DNA of 64,000 nucleotides from the NCBI GenBank assembly GCA_900104855.1, contig FNSS01000001.1:1116001-1180000 (forward strand), in the 5' to 3' direction. A model generated the notes under the pieces. It had not been told where the DNA came from and ran no database searches. It saw nothing but the letters and a program-made list of their open reading frames with translations. Shown here piece by piece: positions 38,001 through 48,151 of the stretch. Origin of the DNA: Rhizobiales bacterium GAS188 (lineage in GTDB: Bacteria > Pseudomonadota > Alphaproteobacteria > Rhizobiales > Beijerinckiaceae). Both the position numbers and the translations under genes were made by a program. Position 1 is the first letter of the stretch, and the number at the start of each line of letters is the position of its first letter.

Positions 38001-38996
38001 TCACCTGATGCCCGCCTCGATCAGCGAGACGAGCCCGTCGATGCTTTTCGGCGTCACCACGCCGGCGCCGGTGTTCAAGGCGAGGCCCGGCATCTTGTAT
38101 TTCGCCGTCAGCACGCATTGCACCACCGGCATGAAGCCTTGCAGATAGAGGAGCTGGTCGAGGGTCACGGAGATATAGCCAGATTTCAGGCCATCGATCG
38201 TCGCCGGCGCGAGGTCGATGCCGCCGACCGTGATCTCGCCCGGCTTCTTGCCGGCCTTCTTGAGAACCTCCTGGAGCACGCTGGTGATGCCGCCATGCTG
38301 GGTGCCGATCGCCTTCAGATCGGGGGTCTTCTGCACATAGGCGGCGAGCACCGGCACGGCGAGCGACGCATCGGAATTCGCCTCCTGGGTGATCTCGAGC
38401 CGCTCGACCTTGAGCCCGGCCTTCTCCAGCGTGTCGGCGAGGCCTTTCTCCGAGAGGCCGCGCTCGGCCTGGCTGAAGACGCCATAGACCATGGCCTTGT
38501 CGCCGCTCTTGAGATTGCCGGCCTTGATCATCTCGCGTGCCGTCAGCGACCCGCCTTCATAGAGATCGACCCCCGCATAACCAAAACCCTGGGCGCCGAA
38601 TTGCTGCTGCAGCGGCGAGAGCGGCGAATTGCCGTCGGTGACCACCACGCCTTGCGCCGCCGCCTGGGTGACGAGATCCTTGAAGGCATCCGAGCCCGGA
38701 TGGCCCATGATGACGATGCAGGAGGGCTTGGCGGCGAGCGCCTGCTTGAACTGCTCGATCATCTTCTCCGGCGCCCAGGCCGAGAACTGGGCGTTGAGCT
38801 TGTCGACGCCGAGCGCCTTCGCGGCAGCGCCTGCGCCTGTCTGGCGCGCCAAGGTCGCGCCGTCGCCCGGATTGCCGCCCATCTGCATGTAGATGGTCAC
38901 GCCCTTTCCCGGCGCGTCCTGCGCCAAGGCGGCGAGAGGCGCGAGACCAGTGAGCGCCAGCGCCGTTCCTGCAAGTAGCATCGTCGAAAACCGCAT
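38001..38996 (-). CDS. Sugar ABC transporter substrate-binding protein (ribose type)
   Basis: Periplasmic binding protein of 331 residues from the ATG at 38996, which has the site GGGAGGT. The signal peptide is MRFSTMLLAGTALALTGLAPLAALA. The mature part has the two-lobed type I fold: GVTIYMQMGGNPGDGATLARQ, IEQFKQALAAKPSCIVIMGHPGSDAF, VTDGNSPLSPLQ, and ITVGGIDLAPATIDGLKSGYISVTLDQLLYLQG. The ligand is probably a sugar or sugar-like compound. It is the last gene of an operon with a GntR regulator, ATPase and permease. Confidence 0.92.
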   Translation of the reverse strand: MRFSTMLLAGTALALTGLAPLAALAQDAPGKGVTIYMQMGGNPGDGATLARQTGAGAAAKALGVDKLNAQFSAWAPEKMIEQFKQALAAKPSCIVIMGHPGSDAFKDLVTQAAAQGVVVTDGNSPLSPLQQQFGAQGFGYAGVDLYEGGSLTAREMIKAGNLKSGDKAMVYGVFSQAERGLSEKGLADTLEKAGLKVERLEITQEANSDASLAVPVLAAYVQKTPDLKAIGTQHGGITSVLQEVLKKAGKKPGEITVGGIDLAPATIDGLKSGYISVTLDQLLYLQGFMPVVQCVLTAKYKMPGLALNTGAGVVTPKSIDGLVSLIEAGIR

Positions 38997-38998
38997 TC

Positions 38999-40138
38999 CT
39001 ACCTCCCTTGCTGTTGCGGGGCTTTTGCCCCTTCGGATCCCGGCATTGCCGCGGGGGCGGCCGGTCGATGCGCGGCCTCCTCTGCGGTCCGTCTCTTGAA
39101 GCTGAAGCGCGCGGCGAGCGCGCGGCGGCGATGCGGCTCCTCCATGTAGAGGTAGAAGATCACGGCCGCGAGGAAGACGAGGCCCTGCACGGTGCGCACC
39201 CATTCGCCGGTCAGGCCCGAGGCGACGAGGCCCGCTTCGATCATGCCGATGATGAAGCAGCCGAACACCGTACCGACGATGGTCGCCTTGCCGCCGAAGA
39301 TGGAGGTGCCCCCGATGAGCACCGAGGCGATGGCGGTGAGCAGATAGCCTTGTCCCTGATTGCCGAAATAATTCTTGTTCTCGAGCGTCAGGAACATGGC
39401 GGCGAGCGCCGCCAACCCGCCCATGAGAGTGAAGAGCCTGATCTTCTCGCCATCGACATCGATGCCGACGACGCGCGAGACGTCGTTCGAGTCGCCGATG
39501 AACAGGATATGCTCGCCGAAGCGGTGGCGGTTGAGCACGAACCACAGGAAGATGGCGATCAGCACCGTCCAGACGGCCTGGATCGAGATCTGGTTCTGCC
39601 AGTCGTAGGAGCTCGGATCCCCGAAGCGCCCGACGAGCCATCGCCAGACGCTCGTCTCCTCGGCGCCGCGCAGCGCGTAGGATTTGCCGCCCGAGAGCAC
39701 CGTCGCCATGCCGAACCAGAAGAACTGCGTGCCGAGCGTGGCGATGAAGGAGGGAATGCCGACCTTGGCGACCAGGATTCCGTTGATGAAGCCGACCGTG
39801 AGCCCCGCCAGCAAGGCAGCCACGACTGCGAGCCAGCCGAGCTGATATTGCTTGAAACAGATGGCGAAGACGAAGCCCGAGAAGCCGATGATGGCCGGGA
39901 AGCACAGATCGATCTCGCCGGCCCCGATGACGAAGGTGAGGCCGATGGCGAGCAGTATCAGCGGCGGCAAGGTCGAGAGAAACGTCGTGTAGATATTCGG
40001 ATGCAGGAACACCTCGGGCGCCGTGAACATGAACAGCCCGAGCAGCGCCACGAACACGGCGATGATCGGCAATCCTTCCAAGTGCGACAAGCCTTGGATG
40101 CGCGAGAGAAAGGAGGGCTGATGGTTCTTTCCAGCCAT
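38999..40138 (-). CDS. Sugar ABC transporter permease (RbsC-like)
   Basis: Inner-membrane component of 379 residues from the ATG at 40138 (site AGGAACGAAG), with about 9-10 hydrophobic segments. Typical segments are LPIIAVFVALLGLFMF, PLILLAIGLTFVIGAGEIDLCFPAIIGFSG and VALLAGLTVGFINGILVAKVGIPSFIATLG, and near the C-terminus GYLLTAIASVLIGGTSIFGGKATIVGTVFGCFIIG. The C-terminal tail is Arg/Ala/Pro-rich and cytoplasmic. It is separated by 2 bp from the binding protein. A start at 40165 would overlap the ATPase gene by 14 bp. Confidence 0.92.
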   Translation of the reverse strand: MAGKNHQPSFLSRIQGLSHLEGLPIIAVFVALLGLFMFTAPEVFLHPNIYTTFLSTLPPLILLAIGLTFVIGAGEIDLCFPAIIGFSGFVFAICFKQYQLGWLAVVAALLAGLTVGFINGILVAKVGIPSFIATLGTQFFWFGMATVLSGGKSYALRGAEETSVWRWLVGRFGDPSSYDWQNQISIQAVWTVLIAIFLWFVLNRHRFGEHILFIGDSNDVSRVVGIDVDGEKIRLFTLMGGLAALAAMFLTLENKNYFGNQGQGYLLTAIASVLIGGTSIFGGKATIVGTVFGCFIIGMIEAGLVASGLTGEWVRTVQGLVFLAAVIFYLYMEEPHRRRALAARFSFKRRTAEEAAHRPAAPAAMPGSEGAKAPQQQGR

Positions 40139-40151
40139 GGGGGCTTCGTTC

Positions 40152-40942
<791 letters not shown>

Positions 40943-40946
<4 letters not shown>

Positions 40947-41677
40947 GAGGTCGCGTCCTTCAGCTTCAAGCCCTCCATCGCGTCGGCCTCGGCCTGGCTC
41001 AACAGGGCGTGGACCGCCTGTCGCGCGGCCTCGGAATCGCCGCGCCTGACGGCGTCGAAGATGGCCCGGTGATCGGGAATGAAGTGCTCGCGGTCGGGAT
41101 GGCTGCGGCGCTGGAAGCCGAAGGTCATGGTCAGCGAGGCCTCGATCGCCGGCGCGAAATGGGCGACGAACTCATTCCCCGATGCAACGAGAATCGAGCG
41201 ATGGAAGGCGACATCGGCCTGGATCGAGACCTTGGATCTCGCATCGGCGCTTTCCATGAGCAGCAGGGCGCTCTCGATCTCCGACAGCCGCTCGGAGGTG
41301 GCGCGCAGCGCCGCCCAGGCGGCCGCCTCCGGCTCGATCATGCGCCGCAGCTCGAACAGGTCGCGGATGAAGGCGGCGTTCGGCGCATCGCCCATCTGCC
41401 AGCTCAGCACGTCCTGATCGAGGCGGTTCCAGGCGCTGCGGGGCCGCACCACCGTGCCGCGGCGCGGCGCGGATTCGAGCAGCCCCTTGCCGGCCAGCAG
41501 CTTGATCGCTTCACGCATGGCGGGGCGCGAAATCGACATCTCGCGGGCCAGAAGGGTGGAATTGGGAAGCGTGGTGCCGGGGCGAAGCTCGCCGCAAACG
41601 ATCCGCCGGCCGAGCTGCTCGGCCATCAGCACATGGCGTGCGATGCGCGGACGCTTATGAGCGAGCGACCGATCCAA
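40943..41677 (-). CDS. GntR/FadR-type transcriptional regulator
   Basis: Repressor or activator of 244 residues with an N-terminal winged helix (MAEQLGRRIVCGELRPGTTLPNSTLLAREMSISRPAMREAIKLLAGKGLLES) and a C-terminal FCD ligand-binding domain with metal-site His residues (DVAFHRSILVASGN and PDHRAIFDAVRRGD). The TTG start at 41677 has a very good GGGAGGAAGGA site. It heads the sugar ABC operon with a 4-bp overlap, so it most likely controls it. The sequence LFELRRMIEPEAAAWAA is like that of hexonate-responsive (DgoR-type) regulators. Confidence 0.92.
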
Positions 41678-42095
41678 TCCTTCCTCCCGGCGGCATGAGC
41701 CTGCATGGGGCTCGCAGCTCTATTCAGCGCCATTCGTATGACTTATTGCCGCTAATTGTCAATTATATGCGCTGTTGACTAGCCGCGGGCACCCATTTCG
41801 CGTAGCGTAGCTCCGAGCCCGCCCGGCTCCGGCGGAGTGACCGGATTGCTGCCGCTGCCACGCGAAGATGTTGCAGTGCAGCAAGATGGACCCGGGAGAG
41901 TTCGTTTTTGCTGTAAATCTCTTGTTATTAACAGCTATCGCAATGCAGCATTGGCGACGCATTGACGGCCTCCGAGATCCTCATCTGCCTCGCCGCGACC
42001 GGGTCGCCTTGATTGACATCCACACGCTTCACGGCCAATGGAGGCCGCCCTTGGCGTCAAGCCTGTCCAAAGCTGATTTCGATCCTTCGCATCAC
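41678..42095. other. Divergent promoter region between the GntR operon and lysC
   Basis: About 420 bp, AT-richer near 41720-41770 and 41900-41945. It should hold both promoters. The lysC frame is open back to 41868, but those residues do not resemble aspartokinase. Apart from the operator candidate at 41734 nothing definite is seen. Confidence 0.5.
41734..41744. promoter_or_regulatory. FadR-type operator candidate
   Basis: TCGTATGACTT matches the FCD-regulator pattern TNGTNNNACNA at all but the last position and lies 57 bp before the GntR start, in an AT-rich stretch. Confidence 0.35.
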
Positions 42096-43352
42096 ATGCC
42101 CTGTCTCGTCATGAAATTCGGCGGCACGTCCGTCGCCAACATCGAACGCATCCGCAACGTCGCGCGCCATGTGCGGCGCGAGGTGGATGCGGGCTACGAC
42201 GTCGCCGTCGTCGTTTCCGCCATGTCGGGCAAGACCAATGAGCTCGTGGCCTTGGCCAAGGAGGCTACGCGCGGCGGCAATGGCGGCCCGGTCTTCGACC
42301 AGCGCGAATACGACGCCGTGGTCGCCTCGGGGGAGCAGGTGTCCTCGGGCCTGCTGGCGCTGGTGCTGCAATGCGATGGGATCGCCGCGCGCTCCTGGCA
42401 AGGCTGGCAAGTGCCGATCTACACGGACGGCGCGCATGGCACGGCCCGCATCGATTCGATCGACGGGCAAGCCATCCTGCAAGGGTTCAAGGAGCGCCGC
42501 GAGGTCGCGGTGATCTCGGGCTTCCAGGGCATCGAGCCGAAGACCGGGCGCATCACCACGCTCGGCCGTGGCGGCTCGGATACGAGCGCGGTTGCGCTCG
42601 CGGCCGCCATCAAGGCCGATCGCTGCGACATCTACACCGATGTCGACGGCGTCTACACCACCGATCCGCGCGTCGTGCCGAAGGCGAAGCGGCTCGACCG
42701 CATCGCCTTCGAGGAGATGCTGGAATTGGCCTCGCTCGGCGCCAAAGTGCTGCAAGTGCGCTCGGTCGAGCTTGCCATGAATCACAAGGTCAAGACCTAT
42801 GTGCGGTCGAGCTTCGATGATCCGGCGGATCCGAAGCCCGGCACGCTCATCTGCGACGAGGAGGACATCGTGGAACAGGAGATGGTCACCGGTATCGCGT
42901 TCTCGAAGGACGAGGCGCAGATCACCTTGCGGCGCGTGGCCGACAAGCCCGGCGTCGCCGCGGCGATCTTCACGCCACTTGCCGAAGCCAACATCAATGT
43001 CGACATGATCATCCAGGTCGTCTCCGACAACCAGCTCACGACCGACATCACCTTCACGGTTCCGGCCGCCGAATATGAGCGCGCCATGACCATTCTCGAA
43101 GGTGCGCGCGAGGTGATCGGCTATGGGCGGGTCGCGGGCGCGGCCGATGTGGTCAAGGTGTCGGTCGTCGGGGTCGGCATGCGCAGCCATGCGGGCGTCG
43201 CAGCCTCGGCCTTCAGGGCGCTCGCCCAACGCGGCATCAATATCCGTGCCATCACCACCTCCGAGATCAAATTCTCGGTGCTGATCGATGCCGCCTATAC
43301 GGAGCTCGCCGTGCGCACCCTGCATTCGCTCTACGGCCTCGACAAGGCCTGA
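42096..43352 (+). CDS. lysC: Aspartate kinase
   Basis: Phosphorylates aspartate, the first step to lysine, threonine and methionine and to diaminopimelate for the cell wall. From the ATG at 42096 there are 418 residues starting MPCLVMKFGGTSVANIERIRNVARHV. The kinase core has KTNELVALAKEAT, GRGGSDTSAVALAAA and IYTDVDGVYTTDPR, followed by two ACT domains (about 265-410: ITLRRVADKPGVAAAIFTPLAEANINVDMIIQ and KVSVVGVGMRSHAGVAASAF) for feedback inhibition. No ribosome site precedes the ATG. In this class lysC is normally followed by ptsP and prfA, as here. Confidence 0.97.
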   Translation: MPCLVMKFGGTSVANIERIRNVARHVRREVDAGYDVAVVVSAMSGKTNELVALAKEATRGGNGGPVFDQREYDAVVASGEQVSSGLLALVLQCDGIAARSWQGWQVPIYTDGAHGTARIDSIDGQAILQGFKERREVAVISGFQGIEPKTGRITTLGRGGSDTSAVALAAAIKADRCDIYTDVDGVYTTDPRVVPKAKRLDRIAFEEMLELASLGAKVLQVRSVELAMNHKVKTYVRSSFDDPADPKPGTLICDEEDIVEQEMVTGIAFSKDEAQITLRRVADKPGVAAAIFTPLAEANINVDMIIQVVSDNQLTTDITFTVPAAEYERAMTILEGAREVIGYGRVAGAADVVKVSVVGVGMRSHAGVAASAFRALAQRGINIRAITTSEIKFSVLIDAAYTELAVRTLHSLYGLDKA

Positions 43353-43707
43353 AGGCGAGCTCCCCGAAAGCTGGCCTCGTCCTGCGGCCGAAACGCTGAT
43401 TCGCGCGGTCCCCGCCCGGGCCATAACGTCCAGGGCGGCCGAACGGCCCGCGCCGAGCCGGATTGGCGGGGCTTTTGCATTCCCCCCGAAGCCCCGCTAA
43501 AGCGCTCACCTGAAGACGGGTCCGCGGCGAAGGGGGGCCCAGGGCAGGTTCGGTCGAGCCGGAACTCCGGTCCGCGGCCGGGGCATGCCCAAGATGTTGA
43601 ATCTGCGCGCCGCCTGGTCGTCAGGGTGGCTCCATGTGGCCGGAAGGCGCGCGAGGCGGGTGACTGAAGACGGCCGGCCTTGAACCGGCTCGGAAGGTAG
43701 CCAGACC
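43353..43707. other. Gap between lysC and ptsP
   Basis: About 355 bp without a gene. It holds a hairpin after lysC (43466-43497) and presumably the ptsP promoter. Confidence 0.5.
43466..43497 (+). terminator. Hairpin downstream of lysC
   Basis: Perfect 9-bp stem GCGGGGCTT / AAGCCCCGC with a 14-base loop, about 110 bp after the lysC stop. No T-run follows, so termination is only possible. Confidence 0.4.
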
Positions 43708-45981
43708 ATGCGGCCAACTCTCGGCGGACCTCGTCTGCTGCTGCGACGGTTGCGCGAATTGATGGCCGAGCCCATCGGTGCGCAGGCGCGCCTCGACAGG
43801 ATTGTGAGCCTGATCGCAGCCAATGTGGTGGCCGAGGTCTGCTCGATCTATGTGACGCGCGATGACGGCGTGCTCGAGCTCTTCGCTTCCGAAGGCTTGG
43901 CGCACGAGGCCGTGCATGTCACCACGATGAACCCCGGCGAGGGCCTGGTGGGCCTCGTCGTCGAGGAAGCCAAGCCCGTCAACCTCGCCAATGCCAGGGC
44001 CCACCCGGCCTTCTCCTACAAGCCGGAGACGGGCGAGGAGATCTACCAATCCTTCCTCGGCGTGCCGATCCTTCGCCTCGGCAACGTGCTCGGCGTGCTG
44101 GTGGTGCAGAACCGTACCAGCCGGCTCTATTCCGAGGACGAGATCGAGGCGCTGCAGACGACCGCGATGGTGCTCGCCGAGACCATCGCCTCCGCCGACC
44201 TGCAGACCGCAGCCTCGCCCGGAACGGCGACGGCGGCGCGCCGGCCCCTGCGTCTCGAGGGCGCAGGCCTCAGCGACGGCGTCGGGCTCGGCCATGTGGT
44301 GCTGCACGACCCGCGCGTGGTGGTGAAGAACTTCGTCGCCGACGATCCGCAATCGGAGCTGACGCGGCTGCAGGCGGCCGTGGCGAGCGTGCGCGCCTCG
44401 ATCGACAACCTGATCGAGCGCGGCGACATCACGCATCACGGCGAGCATCGCGACGTCCTCGAGACGGTGCGCATGTTGGTCCATGACGAGGGCTGGCAGC
44501 GTCGCATCCGCGAGACCATTACGTCTGGCCTCACCGCGGAGGCCGCGGTCGAGCGGGTGCAGTCCGACACGCGGGCCCGGATGATGCGCCAGACCGATCC
44601 CTATCTGCGCGAGCGGCTGCACGATATCGACGATCTCGCCAACCGCGTTCTCGCGGCGCTGGTCGACGGCGCGCACTCGACGCGCCACAAGGTGCTGCCC
44701 GAGAACGCCATCGTGGTGGCGCGCAATATGGGGCCCGCTGCCCTGCTCGACTATGATCGCTCGCGGCTGCGCGGCCTCGTGCTGGAGGAAGGCGGACCGT
44801 CGAGCCATGTGGCGATCGTGGCGCGCACGCTCGGCATTCCGGCGGTCGGCGAGGTCGAGGGCGTGGTCGGCCTCGCCGATAATGGCGATGCCATCATCAT
44901 CGACGGCACGGGCGAGGTGCATCTGCGCCCGCAGCCCGATGTCGAGACGGCCTATCGCGAGAAGGCGAGGCTGCGCGCCCGCCGCCAGGAGCAATACCGC
45001 AAGCTCCGCGACGTCCCCTCGGTGACCAAGGACGGCATCGAGATCACGCTTGCGCTCAATGCCGGCCTGTCGGTCGATCTGCCGCATATCGAGGAGACCG
45101 GGGCGCACGGCATCGGGCTGTTCCGCACCGAGCTGCAATTCATGATCGCCGAGCGCCTGCCGACGACCGCGAAGCAGCGCCGCCTCTATGACGCCGTGCT
45201 GGACGCGGCAGGATCACTGCCGGTGGTGTTCCGCACCCTCGATATCGGCGGCGACAAGCTCTTGCCCTATCAGCGTGCCGTCGAGGAGGAGAACCCGGCG
45301 CTCGGCTGGCGGGCGATCCGCATCGGGCTCGACCGGCCAGGATTGCTGCGCTCGCAGGTGCGCGCCCTGCTTCAGGCTGCCGGAGGCCGCGACATCTCGA
45401 TCATGTTCCCCATGGTTGCGACCGTCGAGGAGTTCGACCGGGCCCGCGAGATCGTGCTGCGGGAGCAGGATTATCTCGCCCGGCACGGCCATAAGCTGCC
45501 CCGCCATTGCCGACTCGGCACCATGATCGAGGCCCCGTCCCTGCTCTTCCAGCTCGAGGAGCTGATGTCGCGCGTCGATTTCGTCTCGGTCGGCTCCAAC
45601 GATCTCCTGCAGTTCCTGTTCGCGGCGGACCGCGACAATCCGCGCGTTTCGGACCGCTTCGATCCGCTGTCGCCGCCGGCTTTGAGAGCGCTCATGCGCA
45701 TCGCCGATCAGGCGAATGCCGCCGGCGTCCCGGCGACCGTGTGCGGGGAGATCGCCGGACGCCCCCTCGAAGCCATGGCGCTGATCGCGCTCGGCTATCG
45801 CTCCTTGTCGATGTCGCCGGCCTCGATCGGCCCGGTCAAAGCCATGGTGCTGTCGCTCGACATGGGCTCGCTGCGCCGCGCCATCCTGCCGCTCGTGCAG
45901 GAAATGGGCTGCAATCGCACGCTGCGCTCCGAGATCGCGGCGCTCGCCAAGGCCGGCGGCGTGACGATCGATCAGCGGTAG
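43708..45981 (+). CDS. ptsP: Phosphoenolpyruvate-protein phosphotransferase PtsP (EI-Ntr)
   Basis: First enzyme of the nitrogen-related phosphotransferase system, which passes phosphate from PEP to NPr and regulates metabolism instead of transporting sugar. The 757 residues start with an N-terminal GAF domain (about 20-160, sensor for glutamine or 2-oxoglutarate), then the EI N-terminal domain, the swivelling phosphohistidine domain with His367 in EEGGPSSHVAIVART, and the PEP-binding barrel with GIGLFRTELQFM, FRTLDIGGDKLLPY and CGEIAGRPLEA. The start has no strong ribosome site. It follows lysC, the usual order in alphaproteobacteria. Confidence 0.97.
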   Translation: MRPTLGGPRLLLRRLRELMAEPIGAQARLDRIVSLIAANVVAEVCSIYVTRDDGVLELFASEGLAHEAVHVTTMNPGEGLVGLVVEEAKPVNLANARAHPAFSYKPETGEEIYQSFLGVPILRLGNVLGVLVVQNRTSRLYSEDEIEALQTTAMVLAETIASADLQTAASPGTATAARRPLRLEGAGLSDGVGLGHVVLHDPRVVVKNFVADDPQSELTRLQAAVASVRASIDNLIERGDITHHGEHRDVLETVRMLVHDEGWQRRIRETITSGLTAEAAVERVQSDTRARMMRQTDPYLRERLHDIDDLANRVLAALVDGAHSTRHKVLPENAIVVARNMGPAALLDYDRSRLRGLVLEEGGPSSHVAIVARTLGIPAVGEVEGVVGLADNGDAIIIDGTGEVHLRPQPDVETAYREKARLRARRQEQYRKLRDVPSVTKDGIEITLALNAGLSVDLPHIEETGAHGIGLFRTELQFMIAERLPTTAKQRRLYDAVLDAAGSLPVVFRTLDIGGDKLLPYQRAVEEENPALGWRAIRIGLDRPGLLRSQVRALLQAAGGRDISIMFPMVATVEEFDRAREIVLREQDYLARHGHKLPRHCRLGTMIEAPSLLFQLEELMSRVDFVSVGSNDLLQFLFAADRDNPRVSDRFDPLSPPALRALMRIADQANAAGVPATVCGEIAGRPLEAMALIALGYRSLSMSPASIGPVKAMVLSLDMGSLRRAILPLVQEMGCNRTLRSEIAALAKAGGVTIDQR

Positions 45982-46152
45982 TGGGTGAGTAGTGAGCGGT
46001 GAGCAGGGAATAGTGAAAGCGCCCTCATCCGCCTCGCAAGGGCTCGGCACCTTCTCCCGTAAGGACGGGAGAAGGATGAGGCGCTCTACTCACCACTCAC
46101 CACTCACCACTCACCACTCACTACTCACTACTCACTACTCACTACTCACTAC
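45982..46152. repeat. Heptamer arrays and palindromic repeat between ptsP and tag
   Basis: Left array at about 45984-46015 (GTGAGTA, GTGAGCG, GTGAGCA types). A palindrome of the CACCTTCTCCCGT ... ACGGGAGAAGG type follows at 46019-46080. The right array at about 46088-46158 has ten or so units of CACTCAC/TACTCAC types and runs into the tag stop codon. The arrays are inverse complements, as at 1648-1854. The gap is again between convergent genes. Confidence 0.85.
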
Positions 46153-46857
46153 TCACTCATCCGCCGCGCGGTTCTCTCCGATCGACAATGCGCAGATCCT
46201 CGAGAGATGGGTCAAGGGCAGGCCGGTCTCGGAAGCCCAATGGTTGAAGGCCGTCTGCGCAAGCGACAAATCGCTCTGGGAGATCGCGGTTTTGGAGATC
46301 GGCAATCCGGCGTCGCGCAGACAAGCGACGACGTCGGTGCTGAGCATGAACGTGTCGCGGCCGAGGAACCGCAAGAGATATTGCCCGGTCATCCCGCCGA
46401 GCCGGCCGCCACGCTTGCTCAACAGCTTCTGCAGGCCGATTTGGTCGCGCGCCGGCCAGTCGGCGAGGAAGCGCCCGGCGCTGCCATGCTCGGCTGCCAG
46501 ATCGCGGACGAAACGGGCATTGGTCCGCACCGCCATGATCTTCGATCCGTTGCGCACGATTCTCGAATCAGCGGTCAACCGCTCCCAATGCTCATCCGGC
46601 GCGAAGGCCAGGAAGGCTGGATCGAAACCCGAGAAGGCAGCCTCGAAGCCTTCCCACTTCGCTTCGATCACCTGCCAGACGAAGCCCGCGCAGAAGACAC
46701 GCCTCGTCATCTCCGCCAGGACATGCGCGTCGGGCATCGCGCGCAGCGCAGTGGAATCCGGGACCGGCGGAAGCGCCGCCGCAAGGGCGGCGGCGCCGCC
46801 TTTGCGGACTTCGGCTCGCGCCTTGATGGTCGCGAATGCGATCAACTTCGTGTTCAT
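46153..46857 (-). CDS. DNA-3-methyladenine glycosylase I-like protein
   Basis: Putative base-excision glycosylase of 234 residues. The core TRRVFCAGFVWQVIEAKWEGFEAAFSGFDPAFLAFAP and WERLTADSRIVRNGSKIMAVRTNARFV matches the Tag family, as does GLQKLLSKRGGRLGGMTGQYLLRFLGRDTFML. The Cys/His zinc residues at both ends of E. coli Tag are not visible, so this is a zinc-less relative. It lies on the opposite strand between ptsP and prfA, which are usually neighbours, and is bordered by heptamer arrays on both sides. Confidence 0.82.
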   Translation of the reverse strand: MNTKLIAFATIKARAEVRKGGAAALAAALPPVPDSTALRAMPDAHVLAEMTRRVFCAGFVWQVIEAKWEGFEAAFSGFDPAFLAFAPDEHWERLTADSRIVRNGSKIMAVRTNARFVRDLAAEHGSAGRFLADWPARDQIGLQKLLSKRGGRLGGMTGQYLLRFLGRDTFMLSTDVVACLRDAGLPISKTAISQSDLSLAQTAFNHWASETGLPLTHLSRICALSIGENRAADE

Positions 46858-47068
46858 GGCGCCAGGATAATTGGGCGAATGGCGAATAGCGAGTAGCGAG
46901 TAGCGAACAGGAAGAGGAGCCCAAGGCTAGCCGCCGCTCCCTCCATTCGCTACTCGCTACTCGCTACTCGCTACTCGCTACTCGCTACTCGCTACTCGCT
47001 ACTCGCTACTCGCTATTCGCCCCTCACCACTCGCCACTCGCCATTCCCGCTCCTATATTCGCCACGCA
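46858..47068. repeat. Heptamer arrays between tag and prfA
   Basis: Left array at about 46873-46914 (GCGAATG, GCGAATA, GCGAGTA types) and right array at about 46945-47045 with more than ten units of CGCTACT, then variants CGCCACT and CACCACT. The arrays are inverse complements with a loop of about 30 bp. prfA starts 23 bp after the last unit, so its promoter must overlap or lie within the arrays. Confidence 0.88.
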
Positions 47069-48151
47069 ATGAAGCTTCCTGCCGCCAAACTCGACGCCAT
47101 CCTGACGCGCCATGCCGCGCTCGTCTTCCGTCTCGCGGAGAACCCGCCGACCGCGGAAACGATCGAATTGTCGCGCGAATTGTCGCAGCTCGGTCCGATC
47201 GTCGCGGCGATCGAGGAATTGCGCGCGACCGAAGGGCAGCTCGCCGGGACCGAGGCCATGCTGGCCGAGCCCGCCATCGACGCCGAGATGCGCGAGCTCG
47301 CGCTCGCCGAGCGCCAGGAGCTGACCGCCCGCCTGGAGACGCAGCAGCAAGACACCCAGCTCATGCTGCTGCCGAAAGACGCCGCCGATGAGAAGGGCGC
47401 GATCCTCGAAGTGCGCGCCGGAACGGGCGGCGACGAGGCGGCGCTATTCGCGGGCGATCTCTTCCGCATGTATGCGCGCTATGCGGCGCTCAGGGGCTGG
47501 AGCTTCGAGGTGCTCTCGCAAGCCGAGGGCTCGGTCGGCGGCTTCAAGGAGGTGATCGCGGAGGTGCGCGGTCGCGGCGCTTATGCGCGCTTGCGCTATG
47601 AGAGCGGCGTGCATCGGGTGCAGCGCGTTCCGGATACCGAGGCCTCCGGGCGCATCCACACTTCGGCGGCGACCGTGGCGGTGCTGCCCGAGGCCGAGGA
47701 CCTCGACATGGTGCTCGACGAATCCGAGCTGCGCATCGACACGATGCGCGCCTCAGGCGCCGGGGGACAGCACGTCAACAAGACCGAATCGGCGATCCGC
47801 ATCACCCATATCCCGAGCAATATCGTGGTCTTCGTCCAGGACGAGCGCTCGCAGCACCGCAACAAGGCAAAGGCGCTGGCGATCCTGCGGGCGCGGCTCT
47901 ACGATCTCGAACGCACGAGGCTCGACAGCGAACGGGCCGCGAACCGACGCAGCCAAGTGGGCTCGGGCGACCGCTCAGAGCGCATCCGCACCTATAATTT
48001 CCCGCAAGGCCGGGTGACCGATCATCGCATCGGCCTCACGCTCTACAAGCTCGGCGAGGTGCTCGAAGGCGTGGCGCTCGACGAGTTGATCGACGCTCTC
48101 ATCACACAGCGCCAGGCCGAGCTCCTGGCGATGAGCGAGGCGGCGGCGTGA
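47069..48151 (+). CDS. prfA: Peptide chain release factor 1
   Basis: Recognises UAG and UAA stop codons and triggers peptide release. The 360 residues contain [21 protein letters not shown], the codon-reading PXT motif as PDT in [11 protein letters not shown], and the catalytic GGQ at 232-234 in [14 protein letters not shown], whose glutamine is the substrate of PrmC. The prmC gene follows with a 4-bp overlap, so the factor and its modifying enzyme are co-translated. The annotated ATG is the only good start. Confidence 0.97.
   Translation: MKLPAAKLDAILTRHAALVFRLAENPPTAETIELSRELSQLGPIVAAIEELRATEGQLAGTEAMLAEPAIDAEMRELALAERQELTARLETQQQDTQLMLLPKDAADEKGAILEVRAGTGGDEAALFAGDLFRMYARYAALRGWSFEVLSQAEGSVGGFKEVIAEVRGRGAYARLRYESGVHRVQRVPDTEASGRIHTSAATVAVLPEAEDLDMVLDESELRIDTMRASGAGGQHVNKTESAIRITHIPSNIVVFVQDERSQHRNKAKALAILRARLYDLERTRLDSERAANRRSQVGSGDRSERIRTYNFPQGRVTDHRIGLTLYKLGEVLEGVALDELIDALITQRQAELLAMSEAAA

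Noticed and set aside
46088-47045. Possible CRISPR array in the repetitive tracts
   Set aside because: Units are contiguous heptamers without spacers, and no cas genes are present.
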